A DNA stretch of 64,000 bases from Variovorax boronicumulans (GCF_029892485.1 NZ_JARXVG010000007.1:62001-126000), one strand, 5' to 3'; positions 43,737-52,504 are shown, counted from the first letter of the stretch. The notes: generated from the sequence alone by a model not told the origin. Made by a program: numbers and translations.

Positions 43737-44720
43737 GTGACCGATACCGCAGACCTGCGACCCGACCGGATGCTCAGCGTGCGCGAGGTGTTCGGCATCG
43801 ACACCGACCTGCAGGTGCCCGCCTTCACCGAACGCGACGACCACGTGCCCGAGGTCGATGCGGTCTACCGCTTCAACCCCGACGTGACGCTCGCGATCCT
43901 TGCGGGCTTCACGCGCGACCGCCGCGTGATGGTGCAGGGCCTGCACGGCACCGGCAAGTCGACCCACATCGAGCAGGTGGCCGCGCGCCTGAACTGGCCC
44001 TGCGTGCGCCTTAACCTCGACGGCCACATCAGCCGGCTCGACCTCGTGGGCAAGGACGCGGTGGTGCTGCGCGAAGGAAAACAGGTCACCGAGTTCCAGG
44101 AAGGCATCGTGCCCTGGTCGCTGCAACGGCCCGTGGCATTGATCTTCGACGAGTACGACGCGGGCCGGCCCGACGTGATGTTCGTCATCCAACGCATCCT
44201 GGAGCGCGACGGCAAGTTCACGCTGATGGACCAGAACAAGGTGCTGCGGCCGCACCCGTTCTTTCGCCTGTTCGCCACCGCCAACACGGTGGGCCTGGGC
44301 AACCTCAATGGCCTGTACCACGGCGCGCAGCGGCTCAACCATGCGCAGATCGACCGATGGAACATCGTCGCCTCGCTCAACTACCTGCCGGCCGATGAAG
44401 AGATCGCGATCGTGCAGGCGCGCGTGCCGTCGCTGGCCGACGATGCGGGCCGCAAGCTCGTCGCATCGATGGTGGCCGTGGCCGACCTCACGCGCAAGGG
44501 ATTCGCGGCGGGCGACCTCTCGACGCTGATGTCACCGCGCACCGTCATCACCTGGGCCGAGAACCTCGAGATCTTCAAGGACCCGGCGCTGGCGTTTCGC
44601 CTCTCCTTCGTCAACAAGTGCGACGACGCCGAGCGGCCCTTGGTGGCGGAATACTTCCAGCGCTGCTTCGACCAGGAATTGAAGGAGTCGCACCAGCTGT
44701 CGTCGGGCTCGCACGAATGA
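43737..44720 (+). CDS. cobS: CobS-like AAA ATPase (aerobic cobaltochelatase subunit)
   Basis: About 327 residues from GTG 43737 (VTDTADLRPDRM); an ATG at 43770 is also possible. It is an AAA+ ATPase of the MoxR/CobS branch: Walker A GLHGTGKST, SRLDLVGKDAVVLREGKQ, Walker B VALIFDEYDAGRP, sensor region FRLFATANTVGLGNLNGLYH and arginine-finger region LNHAQIDRWN, all close to CobS of aerobic cobalamin synthesis. CobS and CobT form the ATPase ring that assists CobN in inserting cobalt into hydrogenobyrinic acid diamide. No cobN or other cob gene is in the window, so the true role here could be another metal- or cofactor-loading job. Confidence 0.82.
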   Translation: MTDTADLRPDRMLSVREVFGIDTDLQVPAFTERDDHVPEVDAVYRFNPDVTLAILAGFTRDRRVMVQGLHGTGKSTHIEQVAARLNWPCVRLNLDGHISRLDLVGKDAVVLREGKQVTEFQEGIVPWSLQRPVALIFDEYDAGRPDVMFVIQRILERDGKFTLMDQNKVLRPHPFFRLFATANTVGLGNLNGLYHGAQRLNHAQIDRWNIVASLNYLPADEEIAIVQARVPSLADDAGRKLVASMVAVADLTRKGFAAGDLSTLMSPRTVITWAENLEIFKDPALAFRLSFVNKCDDAERPLVAEYFQRCFDQELKESHQLSSGSHE

Positions 44721-46456
44721 CCGACGCGCCTGCCTCCGCCAGCGCGATGCAGCGCCGCGTGCGGCAGGAGGAGCAGGTCGCCGAACTCTGCGCAGGCGTG
44801 GTGCGGGCCTTCAGCGGCGAGCGCGACCTGCACTTTCGCGGCAAGCGCCTGCACCGTGGGCGCGTGGCGCTGCCGTGGTTCTCGCCGCACCTGCATCCCT
44901 CGGCAGACACCGACGATTTCGCCTCGTTCCGCGGCGTGGCCGACGGACTCGCGTTGCGGCTCACCGCGTCCGATGCGGCATTGCATGAAAGCCTTCGCCC
45001 CGAAGAGCCCGTCGAACGCATGCTGTTCGAAATGCTCGAGCAGTTCCGCGTCGAAGCGCTCGCGCCCGCGGTCATGGCAGGGATGCGCCACAACCTGCGG
45101 CACCGCCACGAACAGTGGTCGCTGGCCTTCCATCATTCGGGTCTGACCGACACTGCGCGCGGCCTGCTGCTCTATGCCGTCGCGCAGATCTGCCGCGCCC
45201 GCGTCAGCGGCCAGCAGGTGGTGGAAGAAACCGAGGACATGCTCGAAGCCACGCGCTTCCACCTCGCCCCGCTCATCGGCCACGCCCTTGCGGGCCTGCG
45301 CCGCGACCGTGCGGACCAGTCGGCCTATGCCGTGCACGCCCTCGCCATCGCCCGCACCGTTGCCGCGATGCTGCACGAGGCCGGCGAAGAAGGCAGCGAC
45401 GCGCGCGACCCGCACGTGGACGACAAGCGCAGCGTGTTCATGCTCGTCGCCGACATGGACCGCGAGATCATCGAGCGCTTCACCACCGCCGAGTCGGGCC
45501 GCAGCGCCGTGCTCGAAGGCGCAGGCGGCACCTACCGCGTCTTCACCACCGCCTACGACCGCGAGCACGACGCCGCCACGCTCGCGCGCAAGGAAGTGCT
45601 CGCCGGCCATCGCGAAAAACTCGACCGCCGCATCGCGGCACAGGGCGTGAACATCGCCCGCCTCGCCCGCGAGCTGCGCGCCCTGCTGGCCGACCCCGCG
45701 CGCGACGGCTGGGACGGCGGGCAGGAGGAAGGCCTCATCGACGGCCGCCGCCTCGCGCAGCTCGTGGCCTCGCCGACCGAGCGCCGCCTGTTCCGCACCG
45801 AGCGCATGGAGCCCGTGGCCGACTGCATGGTGAGCTTTCTCATCGACTGCTCGGGCTCGATGAAGGAGCACGCCGAGTCGGTCACGATGATGGCCGACGT
45901 GTTCGCGCGCGCGCTCGAACAGGCCGGCGTGACCAGCGAGGTGCTCGGCTTCACCACCGGCGCCTGGACCGGTGGGCGACCGCAGCGCGAGTGGGTGCGC
46001 GCGGGCAAGCCGCTCCACCCGGGCCGCCTCAACGAGCGCAGCCACATCGTCTTCAAGGCCGCGGCCACGCCATGGCGCCGCGCGCGCCCCGCGATGGCGT
46101 CGCTGCTGAAGGCCGACCTGTTCCGCGAAGGCATCGACGGCGAAGCGATCGACTGGGCCTGCCTTCGGCTGCGCCAGCGTCCCGAGGCGCGCAAGCTGCT
46201 GCTCGTGATTTCCGATGGCTCGCCGATGGACAGCGCCACCCACCTCGCGAACGACGCGCACTACCTGGACCACCACCTGCGCGACGTGGTCGCACGCCAG
46301 GAGCAGCGCGGCGACATCGAGATCGCCGGCATCGGCGTCGGGCTCGACCTGAGCCCGTACTACAGCCGCAGCCACGTGCTCGGCTTGTCCACCTCCACGG
46401 GCAACACGATTTTTCGCGAGGTGGTCGAGCTGATGGCTGGGCGCCATCGGCGGTGA
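44717..46456 (+). CDS. cobT: CobT-like VWA protein (aerobic cobaltochelatase subunit)
   Basis: 579 residues, starting in an ATGA overlap with cobS. The N-terminal part has the CobT-type CAGVVRAFSGERDLHFRGKR stretch; the central region is acidic and charged; the C-terminal third is a von Willebrand A domain with the MIDAS motif DCSGSMKEH and later ISDGSPMDSATH. This is the partner of the CobS ATPase in a MoxR/VWA-type chaperone. It is in the same direction as, and immediately after, iclR and cobS, between two sulfonate gene groups. Confidence 0.85.
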   Translation: MTDAPASASAMQRRVRQEEQVAELCAGVVRAFSGERDLHFRGKRLHRGRVALPWFSPHLHPSADTDDFASFRGVADGLALRLTASDAALHESLRPEEPVERMLFEMLEQFRVEALAPAVMAGMRHNLRHRHEQWSLAFHHSGLTDTARGLLLYAVAQICRARVSGQQVVEETEDMLEATRFHLAPLIGHALAGLRRDRADQSAYAVHALAIARTVAAMLHEAGEEGSDARDPHVDDKRSVFMLVADMDREIIERFTTAESGRSAVLEGAGGTYRVFTTAYDREHDAATLARKEVLAGHREKLDRRIAAQGVNIARLARELRALLADPARDGWDGGQEEGLIDGRRLAQLVASPTERRLFRTERMEPVADCMVSFLIDCSGSMKEHAESVTMMADVFARALEQAGVTSEVLGFTTGAWTGGRPQREWVRAGKPLHPGRLNERSHIVFKAAATPWRRARPAMASLLKADLFREGIDGEAIDWACLRLRQRPEARKLLLVISDGSPMDSATHLANDAHYLDHHLRDVVARQEQRGDIEIAGIGVGLDLSPYYSRSHVLGLSTSTGNTIFREVVELMAGRHRR

Positions 46457-46483
46457 GGGCTGCTGTTCGGGGCGGCGATCACG

Positions 46484-46570
46484 CCGACGGGGTGCCTTGC
46501 TCCGCGAATGTCCTCCGCCCTTCGGGCTCCCCCTTGATTTCGCTGCGCAAGGCACCCCATCGGCGTGCTC
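46484..46570. repeat. Palindromic repeat, family B, inverted short copy
   Basis: CACGCCGACGGGGTGCC at the left is mirrored by GGCACCCCATCGGCGTG at the right. The centre (CGCGAATGTCCTCC to CCCTTGATTTCGCTGCG) is the reverse complement of the core of the family B copies at 46601-46718 and 58761-58885. Confidence 0.75.
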
Positions 46571-46600
46571 GTTTTCAGAGCGGTAGTTGATCGGCCATAC

Positions 46601-46718
46601 ACCAACAGCGCGTCCAAGTGCGCAGGGCGTCGGGTACTCCCCGCAGCGAAATCAAGGAGGAGGCGAAGCCGGGGGACATTCGCGGAGGGGAGTACCCGGC
46701 GGCCTGCGCACCTGCCCC
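46601..46718. repeat. Dispersed repeat, family B, copy 1
   Basis: The unit opens CAGCGCGTCCAAGTGCGC, contains CCGCAGCGAAATCAAGGAGG and GGGGGACATTCGCGGAGGGG, and ends in a GC-rich arm complementary to its start (TACTCCCC/GGGGAGTA). A copy with about the same length and order lies at 58761-58885. Together with the inverted copy just upstream it fills the 353-base gap between cobT and the next iclR. Confidence 0.8.
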
Positions 46719-46769
46719 GAAAAGATTGACAAACCAACCCACCCCTCCGTACATTGCGTTTCACATCCG

Positions 46770-46794
46770 AGAACGTTGTTCCGATATTTAGAAC
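46770..46794. promoter_or_regulatory. Inverted repeats AGAAC-GTT-GTTCC and GTTC-N9-GAAC before iclR
   Basis: AGAAC (46770-46774), GTTCC (46778-46782) and AGAAC (46790-46794) lie 16-40 bases before the iclR start. The half-sites match those of GGAAC-N5-GTTCC near xsc and near the iclR at 58904-59710, but the spacing is different. Likely an autoregulatory site. Confidence 0.45.
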
Positions 46795-46809
46795 ACAACA
46801 AAAGATCTC

Positions 46810-47619
46810 ATGGATTCCACGCTAGCCAAGGGCCTGGCCGCCATCGAATGGATGACGCGGCAACAACGCGACTGCCGCGTCACCGATCTGGCCCAGGCCT
46901 TCGGCATGGCGCGCAGCAATGCCCACCGCACGCTGCAGACGCTGGTGGAATGCGGCTGGGCCGTGCAAGACCCCAACACCAGCGCCTACCGGCCGAGCCT
47001 GCGCCTCTTCGAACTGGGCACGCTGGTCTCCGAAGCCACCGACATCGGCTCGCTGCTGCGGCCGCACCTGGCCCTGCTGGCGCAACAGACGGGCGAGACC
47101 ATTCACCTTGCAGTGCTCGACGGCGCCGAGATCGTCTACCTCGACAAGTTCGACAGCCCCTTGCCGGTCGCCGCCTACTCCCGCATCGGCGGCCGCGCGG
47201 CGGCCTATTGCGTGGCCTCGGGCAAGGCGCTGCTCGCAGCTGCCGCGACCGACGTGCCCGCGCTGCACAAGCGCCTCGGCACGCTGGTCGCGCACACCAA
47301 AAGCAGCATCACCGATTTCGATGCCCTCCTCCTCGAACTGGAACGCACACGCGCCCGCGGCTACGCAGAGAACCGCGAGGAATGGCGCCTGGGCGTCTGC
47401 GGCCTCGGCGTGCCGGTGTTCGATGCACGCGGCCAGGCGGTCGCGGCAGTCGGCATGAGCGTGCCCTCGATCCGCTTCACGCGGACCCAGGCGCGTGGCC
47501 TGGCCGATCGCCTCATGGCCTGCGCACGCGACGCGAGCGTGACGCTGGGCTACCGGGCAAGCCCGGCGCCCGCGACACCGCTGCCGACATCCACCACAAA
47601 GAGAAGGAGACTCGAATGA
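46810..47619 (+). CDS. IclR-family regulator of the sulfoacetate operon (SauR-like position)
   Basis: 269 residues. The helix-turn-helix domain (LAAIEWMTRQQRDCRVTDLA, FGMARSNAHRTLQTLVECGW) is followed by an IclR effector domain (TGETIHLAVLDGAEIVYLDK, AYCVASGKALLAAA, GYAENREEWRLGVCGLGVPV). It is the first gene of a run with tctC, the acylating dehydrogenase, the CoA ligase and tauE, all overlapping or nearly touching, so it is probably co-transcribed with them. Its stop overlaps the tctC start in an ATGA. Confidence 0.87.
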   Translation: MDSTLAKGLAAIEWMTRQQRDCRVTDLAQAFGMARSNAHRTLQTLVECGWAVQDPNTSAYRPSLRLFELGTLVSEATDIGSLLRPHLALLAQQTGETIHLAVLDGAEIVYLDKFDSPLPVAAYSRIGGRAAAYCVASGKALLAAAATDVPALHKRLGTLVAHTKSSITDFDALLLELERTRARGYAENREEWRLGVCGLGVPVFDARGQAVAAVGMSVPSIRFTRTQARGLADRLMACARDASVTLGYRASPAPATPLPTSTTKRRRLE

Positions 47620-48614
47620 CCCTGTTCCTCGCCCCCTGGCTGCGCGCCGGGCTGCTGGCCATCTCAACGCTCGCAACGCTTGCGGCGCCCTTCGCCGCGC
47701 AGGCGCAGAACGGCAGCGACTACCCGAACAAGCCGATCCGCCTCGTCGTACCCTACCCGCCCGGCGGCGGCACCGACGTGATCGCGCGCATCGTGCAGGA
47801 GCGCTTCTCCACCCTGCTGGGCCAGCAGGTGCTCATCGACAACCGCGGCGGCGCGGCCGGCTCCATCGGCACCGAGGTCGTGGCCAAGTCGGCGCCCGAC
47901 GGCTACACGGTGCTGTTTACGCTCTCCTCGCACACCATCAATCCGGCCATCTACACCAAGCTGAGCTTCGACACCGCGAAAGACTTCGCGCCGGTCGGCC
48001 TGGTCGCTTCGCTGCCGCAGATCCTGGTGGCCAACAACCAGTTCGCGCCGAACACCGTGGCCGAACTCGTCGCGCTGGCCAAGGCGAAGCCCGACAGCGT
48101 CTCCTTTGCCTCGGTAGGCAACGGCTCGCCCGGGCACTTGGCGGGCGAGCTGCTCAAGCTGCGCACCGGCACGCAGATGACGCACATCCCCTACCGCGGC
48201 GGCGGCCCGGCCGTGACCGACGTGATGGGTGGGCAGGTGCCGCTGCTGTGGGTGTCGATTCCCGCGGCCGCACAGTTCGTCAAGGCCGGCAAGCTCAAGG
48301 CGCTCGCGGTCTCGACCACCAAGCGCAGCGCGGCCTTCCCCGACGTGCCGACGATGCAGGAGGCGGGCATTCCCGACTTCGATGTCGACTCGTGGTACGC
48401 CGTGTTCGTGCCCGCGAAAACGCCGCAGCTCGTCATCGACAGGCTCAACCGCGTGATCAACACGGTGGTGAAGGAGCCCGAGATTCGCGAGAAGCTGCTG
48501 GCGCAGGGCAGCGAAGGCGTCGGCGGCACGCCTGAACAACTGGGCAAGGTCGTGACGACCGAACTCGTGCGCTGGCAAAAGCTGGCCAAGGAAGCCAACA
48601 TCAAGGTCGATTGA
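47616..48614 (+). CDS. Tripartite tricarboxylate transporter receptor (Bug/TctC family)
   Basis: 332 residues, periplasmic binding protein with a signal peptide (cleavage near AQA-QN). Family motifs are YPNKPIRLVVPYPPGGGTDV, the DNRGGAAGSIGTEVVAKSAPDGYTVL stretch (typical for Bug receptors) and PYRGGGPAVTDVMGGQVP. A GAGAAGGAGA Shine-Dalgarno precedes ATG 47616. TctA and TctB membrane partners are absent from the window, which is common for orphan Bug proteins in Burkholderiales. In this operon it may capture sulfoacetate for import, replacing the SauU transporter known from Cupriavidus; this is inference. Confidence 0.88.
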   Translation: MTLFLAPWLRAGLLAISTLATLAAPFAAQAQNGSDYPNKPIRLVVPYPPGGGTDVIARIVQERFSTLLGQQVLIDNRGGAAGSIGTEVVAKSAPDGYTVLFTLSSHTINPAIYTKLSFDTAKDFAPVGLVASLPQILVANNQFAPNTVAELVALAKAKPDSVSFASVGNGSPGHLAGELLKLRTGTQMTHIPYRGGGPAVTDVMGGQVPLLWVSIPAAAQFVKAGKLKALAVSTTKRSAAFPDVPTMQEAGIPDFDVDSWYAVFVPAKTPQLVIDRLNRVINTVVKEPEIREKLLAQGSEGVGGTPEQLGKVVTTELVRWQKLAKEANIKVD

Positions 48615-48631
48615 TCGACACGGACAGATCC

Positions 48632-50068
48632 ATGGAACATTCAACCCCCTCTTCCCCCATCGCCGAGCTCGTGGCGCGCGCCCGCGCCGCGCAGCGCATC
48701 TACGAAACCTGGTCGCAGGAACAGGTCGACACCGCCGTGGTCGCGGCCGGCTGGGCCATCATCGAGCCGGCGCGCAACCGCGAGCTGGCCGAGCTGGCCG
48801 TGGCCGACACCGGCGTGGGCAACGTCGAGGACAAGGTCCGCAAGAACCATCGCAAGACCTTCGGCCTGCTGCGCGACCTGCACGGTGCGCGCTCGGTCGG
48901 CGTGATCGGCGAAGACCCGGCACGCGGCATCGTCGAGATTGCGCGGCCCGTGGGTGTGGTCTGCGCGGTCACGCCCTCGACCAACCCGGGCGCGACGCCG
49001 GCCAACAAGATCATCAATGCGCTCAAGGGGCGCAACGCGGTCATCGTCGCGCCCTCGCCCAAGGGCTGGTCGACGGCGGCGCGGCTCATCGGGTTCATCC
49101 ATGCGGAGTTCGACCGCATCGGCGCACCGCGCGACCTGGTGCAGCTGCTGCCGATGCCCATCAACAAGCAGGCGACGGCCGAGCTGATGCGCCTGTGCGA
49201 CCTCGTGGTGGCGACCGGCTCGCAGGCCAACGTGCGTGCCGCCTATGCGAGCGGCACGCCGGCCTTCGGCGTGGGCGCGGGCAATGTGGCGGGCATCGTC
49301 GATGAAACGGCCGACGTGAACGCGGCGGCCGAGCGTATCGTGCGCTCCAAGACCTTCGACAACGCGACCAGCTGCTCGTCGGAAAACAGCCTGGTGATCG
49401 TCGATGCGGTGCGCGCATCGATGCTCGCGGCCCTCAAGGACCGCGGCGCCGTGATGCTCGCCGCTACGCAGAAGGCCACGCTGCAATCGCTGATGTGGCC
49501 TGAGGGCAAGCTCTCGGCCGCCGTCATCGGCCAATCGGCCCGCACGATCGCGGAGCGCGCGGCGGAGGTAGCCGGCGCCAACCGCGAAGGCTGGCTCGCC
49601 ATTGCAGCGACCGACCCGCGCATCCTCATGGTGGCCGAAGACGGCGTGGGCCACGACCATCCGTTCTCGGGCGAGAAACTGAGCCCCGTGCTCGCCATCT
49701 ACGCCGCGCGCGATTTCGAAGAAGCCGCGGCCACGGTCGAGCGCATCTATGCCTACGAAGGCGCGGGCCACTCGGTCGGCCTGCACAGCGCCGTGCCCGA
49801 ACGCGCGCTCACCCTCGGCCTCACGCTGCCGGTGTCGCGTGTCATCGTCGACCAGGCGCACTGCATCGCCACGGGCGGCAGCTTCGACAACGGCCTGCCC
49901 TTCTCGCTCTCGATGGGCTGCGGCACCTGGGGCAAGAACAATTTTTCCGACAACATGAACTACCGGCACTACCTGAACATCACGCGCGTGTCGCGGCCGA
50001 TTCCGGAGAAGGTGCCGAGCGAGGAAGATATCTTCGGCGCGTACTTCGCCAGGCACGGCGCGAAATGA
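48632..50068 (+). CDS. Acylating aldehyde dehydrogenase, sulfoacetaldehyde dehydrogenase-like (SauS)
   Basis: 478 residues, CoA-acylating aldehyde dehydrogenase. The catalytic Cys is in KTFDNATSCSSENSLVIV; the early IARPVGVVCAVTPSTNPGATP and later GKNNFSDNMNYRHYLNITRVSRP are typical of the EutE/SauS branch. I take ATG 48632; a TTG at 48611 overlaps tctC. In sulfoacetate degradation SauS reduces sulfoacetyl-CoA to sulfoacetaldehyde, which Xsc then cleaves. The stop overlaps the CoA ligase start in an ATGA, the same sauS-sauT order as in Cupriavidus necator. Alternative: acetaldehyde or succinate-semialdehyde dehydrogenase (CoA-acylating). Confidence 0.8.
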   Translation: MEHSTPSSPIAELVARARAAQRIYETWSQEQVDTAVVAAGWAIIEPARNRELAELAVADTGVGNVEDKVRKNHRKTFGLLRDLHGARSVGVIGEDPARGIVEIARPVGVVCAVTPSTNPGATPANKIINALKGRNAVIVAPSPKGWSTAARLIGFIHAEFDRIGAPRDLVQLLPMPINKQATAELMRLCDLVVATGSQANVRAAYASGTPAFGVGAGNVAGIVDETADVNAAAERIVRSKTFDNATSCSSENSLVIVDAVRASMLAALKDRGAVMLAATQKATLQSLMWPEGKLSAAVIGQSARTIAERAAEVAGANREGWLAIAATDPRILMVAEDGVGHDHPFSGEKLSPVLAIYAARDFEEAAATVERIYAYEGAGHSVGLHSAVPERALTLGLTLPVSRVIVDQAHCIATGGSFDNGLPFSLSMGCGTWGKNNFSDNMNYRHYLNITRVSRPIPEKVPSEEDIFGAYFARHGAK

Positions 50069-51582
50069 GCGGCGCCGCGGCCTCCACGGTGCGTGCGCTG
50101 GTCGAGCGGCAGGCGGTGCGCCAGCCACACGCGGTGTACGCACGCGCCACCGAGAGCGATCGCCACATCACCTATGGCGAACTCGCGCGCGGCTGCCGGC
50201 GCGTGGCTGCCGTGCTTGCGCAGCACGGCGCAAAGCCCGGCGAGACGATCTCCGTGGTCATGCCCAACGGCCTGCAGACGCTGCGCCTGCTGCTGGGCGC
50301 GATGCACGCGGGCTACTGCGTGAACCCGGTCAACCTGCTGTCGCAGCCGGAGCAGATGCGCTACGTGCTCACGCACTCCGATTGCCGCCTGGTCTGCGTA
50401 GCGCCCGAATGGGAGGCGCGCGTACGCGAGATGGTGCAAGGCTTCGACCGGCCCGTGACGGTGATGGTGGTCGATCCGGAAGCCGAGTCCTTGCCCGGAG
50501 AAGCGGAGGCTCCCGACACGGCCCCACCCGCCCCCGACGCCGTCGCGCTGCTGATGTACACCTCCGGCACCACCGGCATGCCCAAGGGCGTGATGCTTTC
50601 GCAGCGCAACCTCGCAGCCAACGCGCACGCCATCAGCGCCGAGCATGCACTGCAGCCCGCGGACCGCGTGCTCGCGGTGCTGCCGCTCTATCACATCAAC
50701 GCCTTCGCGATGACCATGCTCGCGCCGCTCGCGCACGGCGGCAGCCTCGCGATGCCGCCGAAGTTCTCGGCCGGCCGCTTCTGGGAGCAAGCCACCAGGA
50801 CGCAGTGCAGCTGGATCAACGTGGTGCCGACCATGATCTCGTACCTGCTCGAAGGCCCTAAGCCGCCGCTCGCGCAGACGCTGGCGATCCGCTTCTGCCG
50901 CTCGGCCTCGGCGGCGCTCCCGCCCGAGCACCACCGCGCGTTCGAGCAGATGTTCGGCATCGGCATCGTCGAGACCATGGGCCTTACCGAGACTGCGGCG
51001 CCTTCGTTCTCCAACCCGATGGATCCGGCCGCGCGCAAGCTCGGCTCGGTCGGCCGCGCCTCGGGCTGCATGGCCGGCGTGGTCGATGCACAGCTTGCGG
51101 CCGTGCCCGACGGCACGACTGGCGAGCTCGTGATCCGCGGGCCGAACGTGATGCTCGGCTACTACAAGAACGAAGAAGCCACGCGAGCGAGCTTCACGCC
51201 CGACGGATGGCTGCGCACAGGCGACCTCGGCCACCGCGACGAGGACGGCTTCTTCTTCGTCACCGGCCGCATCAAGGAGCTGATCATCAAGGGCGGCGAG
51301 AACATCGCGCCGCGCGAGATCGACGAGGCATTGCTGCAGCACCCCGCCGTGCTCGAAGCCGCCGCGGTCGGCGTGCCCGACAAGCACTACGGCCAGGAGA
51401 TCGGCGTGTGCATCGTGCTGCGCGAAGGCCGCACCTGCACCGAGGACGATTTGCGCGCCTTCAGCGCCACCGCGCTAGGCCGCTACAAGGCGCCGGGCCA
51501 CTACCGCTTCGTCACCGACCTGCCGCGCGGGCCTTCGGGCAAGGTGCAGCGCCTGAAGCTGCTGCCGCTCTTCGAGGCATGA
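50065..51582 (+). CDS. AMP-forming acyl-CoA ligase, sulfoacetate-CoA ligase-like (SauT)
   Basis: 505 residues, ANL superfamily. The phosphate-binding loop is LLMYTSGTTGMPKGVMLSQR, the adenine-binding region ETMGLTETAAPSFSNP, the hinge TGDLGHRDEDGFFFVTGRIK and the catalytic lysine region GPSGKVQRLKL. It activates a carboxylic acid with ATP and CoA. Its overlap with the SauS-like gene upstream and the TauE-like gene downstream points to sulfoacetate as the substrate; by sequence alone only an acid-CoA ligase can be claimed. Confidence 0.8.
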   Translation: MSGAAASTVRALVERQAVRQPHAVYARATESDRHITYGELARGCRRVAAVLAQHGAKPGETISVVMPNGLQTLRLLLGAMHAGYCVNPVNLLSQPEQMRYVLTHSDCRLVCVAPEWEARVREMVQGFDRPVTVMVVDPEAESLPGEAEAPDTAPPAPDAVALLMYTSGTTGMPKGVMLSQRNLAANAHAISAEHALQPADRVLAVLPLYHINAFAMTMLAPLAHGGSLAMPPKFSAGRFWEQATRTQCSWINVVPTMISYLLEGPKPPLAQTLAIRFCRSASAALPPEHHRAFEQMFGIGIVETMGLTETAAPSFSNPMDPAARKLGSVGRASGCMAGVVDAQLAAVPDGTTGELVIRGPNVMLGYYKNEEATRASFTPDGWLRTGDLGHRDEDGFFFVTGRIKELIIKGGENIAPREIDEALLQHPAVLEAAAVGVPDKHYGQEIGVCIVLREGRTCTEDDLRAFSATALGRYKAPGHYRFVTDLPRGPSGKVQRLKLLPLFEA

Positions 51583-52376
51583 CGGCGGCCGAACTGCTGG
51601 TTCCGCCGATTGCGCCGGTGTTGCTCGCCTACAGCCTCTGCGTGGTGTTCGCGGCGGACATCGTGCGTGGCTTCGCGGGCTTTGGCTTCTCTGCCATCAC
51701 GGTGGCGGGCATGTCGCTGGTGGTGTCGCCCGCGCTCGTGGTGCCGGCCATCTTCATGCTCGAGATCCTCGCGAGCCTGAGCCAGCTGCGCGGCATTGCG
51801 CGCGATGTCGACATGCCCTGGCTCAGTTGGCTGATGGTGGGCAACCTGATCTGCATCCCCCTTGGCGTGGCGCTGCTCGCGTGGCTGCCCGAGACACCGC
51901 TGCGCCTTCTGATCGGCGCACTGCTAATGGCCGCTGCGTTGCTGCTGCGCGGCGGCGCGCACGTCACGCTCGTGCCCACGCGCGGCGTGCGGCTCGCGGC
52001 GGGGCTGGCCTCGGGTTTCATCAATGGCGTGGCGGCCATCGGCGGCATCGCCATCGCGGTGCTGCTGAGCACTGCGAAGATGGTGCCCGCTGTGCTGCGC
52101 GCCACACTGATTGCGCTGCTCTTGTTCAGCGATGTGGTGTCGCTGATCTCTGCTGCGCTCATGCCGTCTTCCTCGAATGCGTCGGGCAGCCTGCTCGGGC
52201 CCGACACGCTCAAGTGGGCCCTGTGGCTCGCGCCGGCGATGCTGGCGGGCATCTGGTGGGGGCAGCGCTCGTTCAAGGGCGTGTCGCCCGAGCAGTTCAG
52301 GAAGCACGTGCTGAACCTGCTGATCGCGCTGGCCACCGTGAGCGTGCTGCGCTCGCTCTTCAGCCTGCTGGCCTGA
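51579..52376 (+). CDS. TauE/SafE-family sulfite exporter
   Basis: 265 residues with about eight hydrophobic helices; family signature ADIVRGFAGFGFSAITVAGM in the first repeat and LAAGLASGFINGVAAIGGIA in the second. It begins in an ATGA overlap with the CoA ligase and ends the operon. Members export sulfite or organosulfonates such as sulfoacetate; here it most likely protects against sulfite set free by Xsc, in parallel with SoeABC. An importer role for the sulfonate cannot be excluded. Confidence 0.85.
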   Translation: MTAAELLVPPIAPVLLAYSLCVVFAADIVRGFAGFGFSAITVAGMSLVVSPALVVPAIFMLEILASLSQLRGIARDVDMPWLSWLMVGNLICIPLGVALLAWLPETPLRLLIGALLMAAALLLRGGAHVTLVPTRGVRLAAGLASGFINGVAAIGGIAIAVLLSTAKMVPAVLRATLIALLLFSDVVSLISAALMPSSSNASGSLLGPDTLKWALWLAPAMLAGIWWGQRSFKGVSPEQFRKHVLNLLIALATVSVLRSLFSLLA

Positions 52377-52462
52377 CGCGCGGCGGCGTGGGCCCGCCCT
52401 CATGGGCCCTCGCGAGCCGCTGCTCGCATCCGGGGTGACTTTCGGCACGTGTCTTCTGCACC

Positions 52463-52504
52463 TGCCTTTTCTCACGTGCCTTTTCTCACGTGCCTTTTGA
52501 CATG
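52463..52504. repeat. 14-bp tandem repeat, nearly three units
   Basis: TGCCTTTTCTCACG at 52463-52476 is repeated exactly at 52477-52490 and followed by a diverged unit TGCCTTTTGACATG. It lies in the gap between tauE and the lipoprotein gene, about 120 bases upstream of the latter. Confidence 0.85.
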
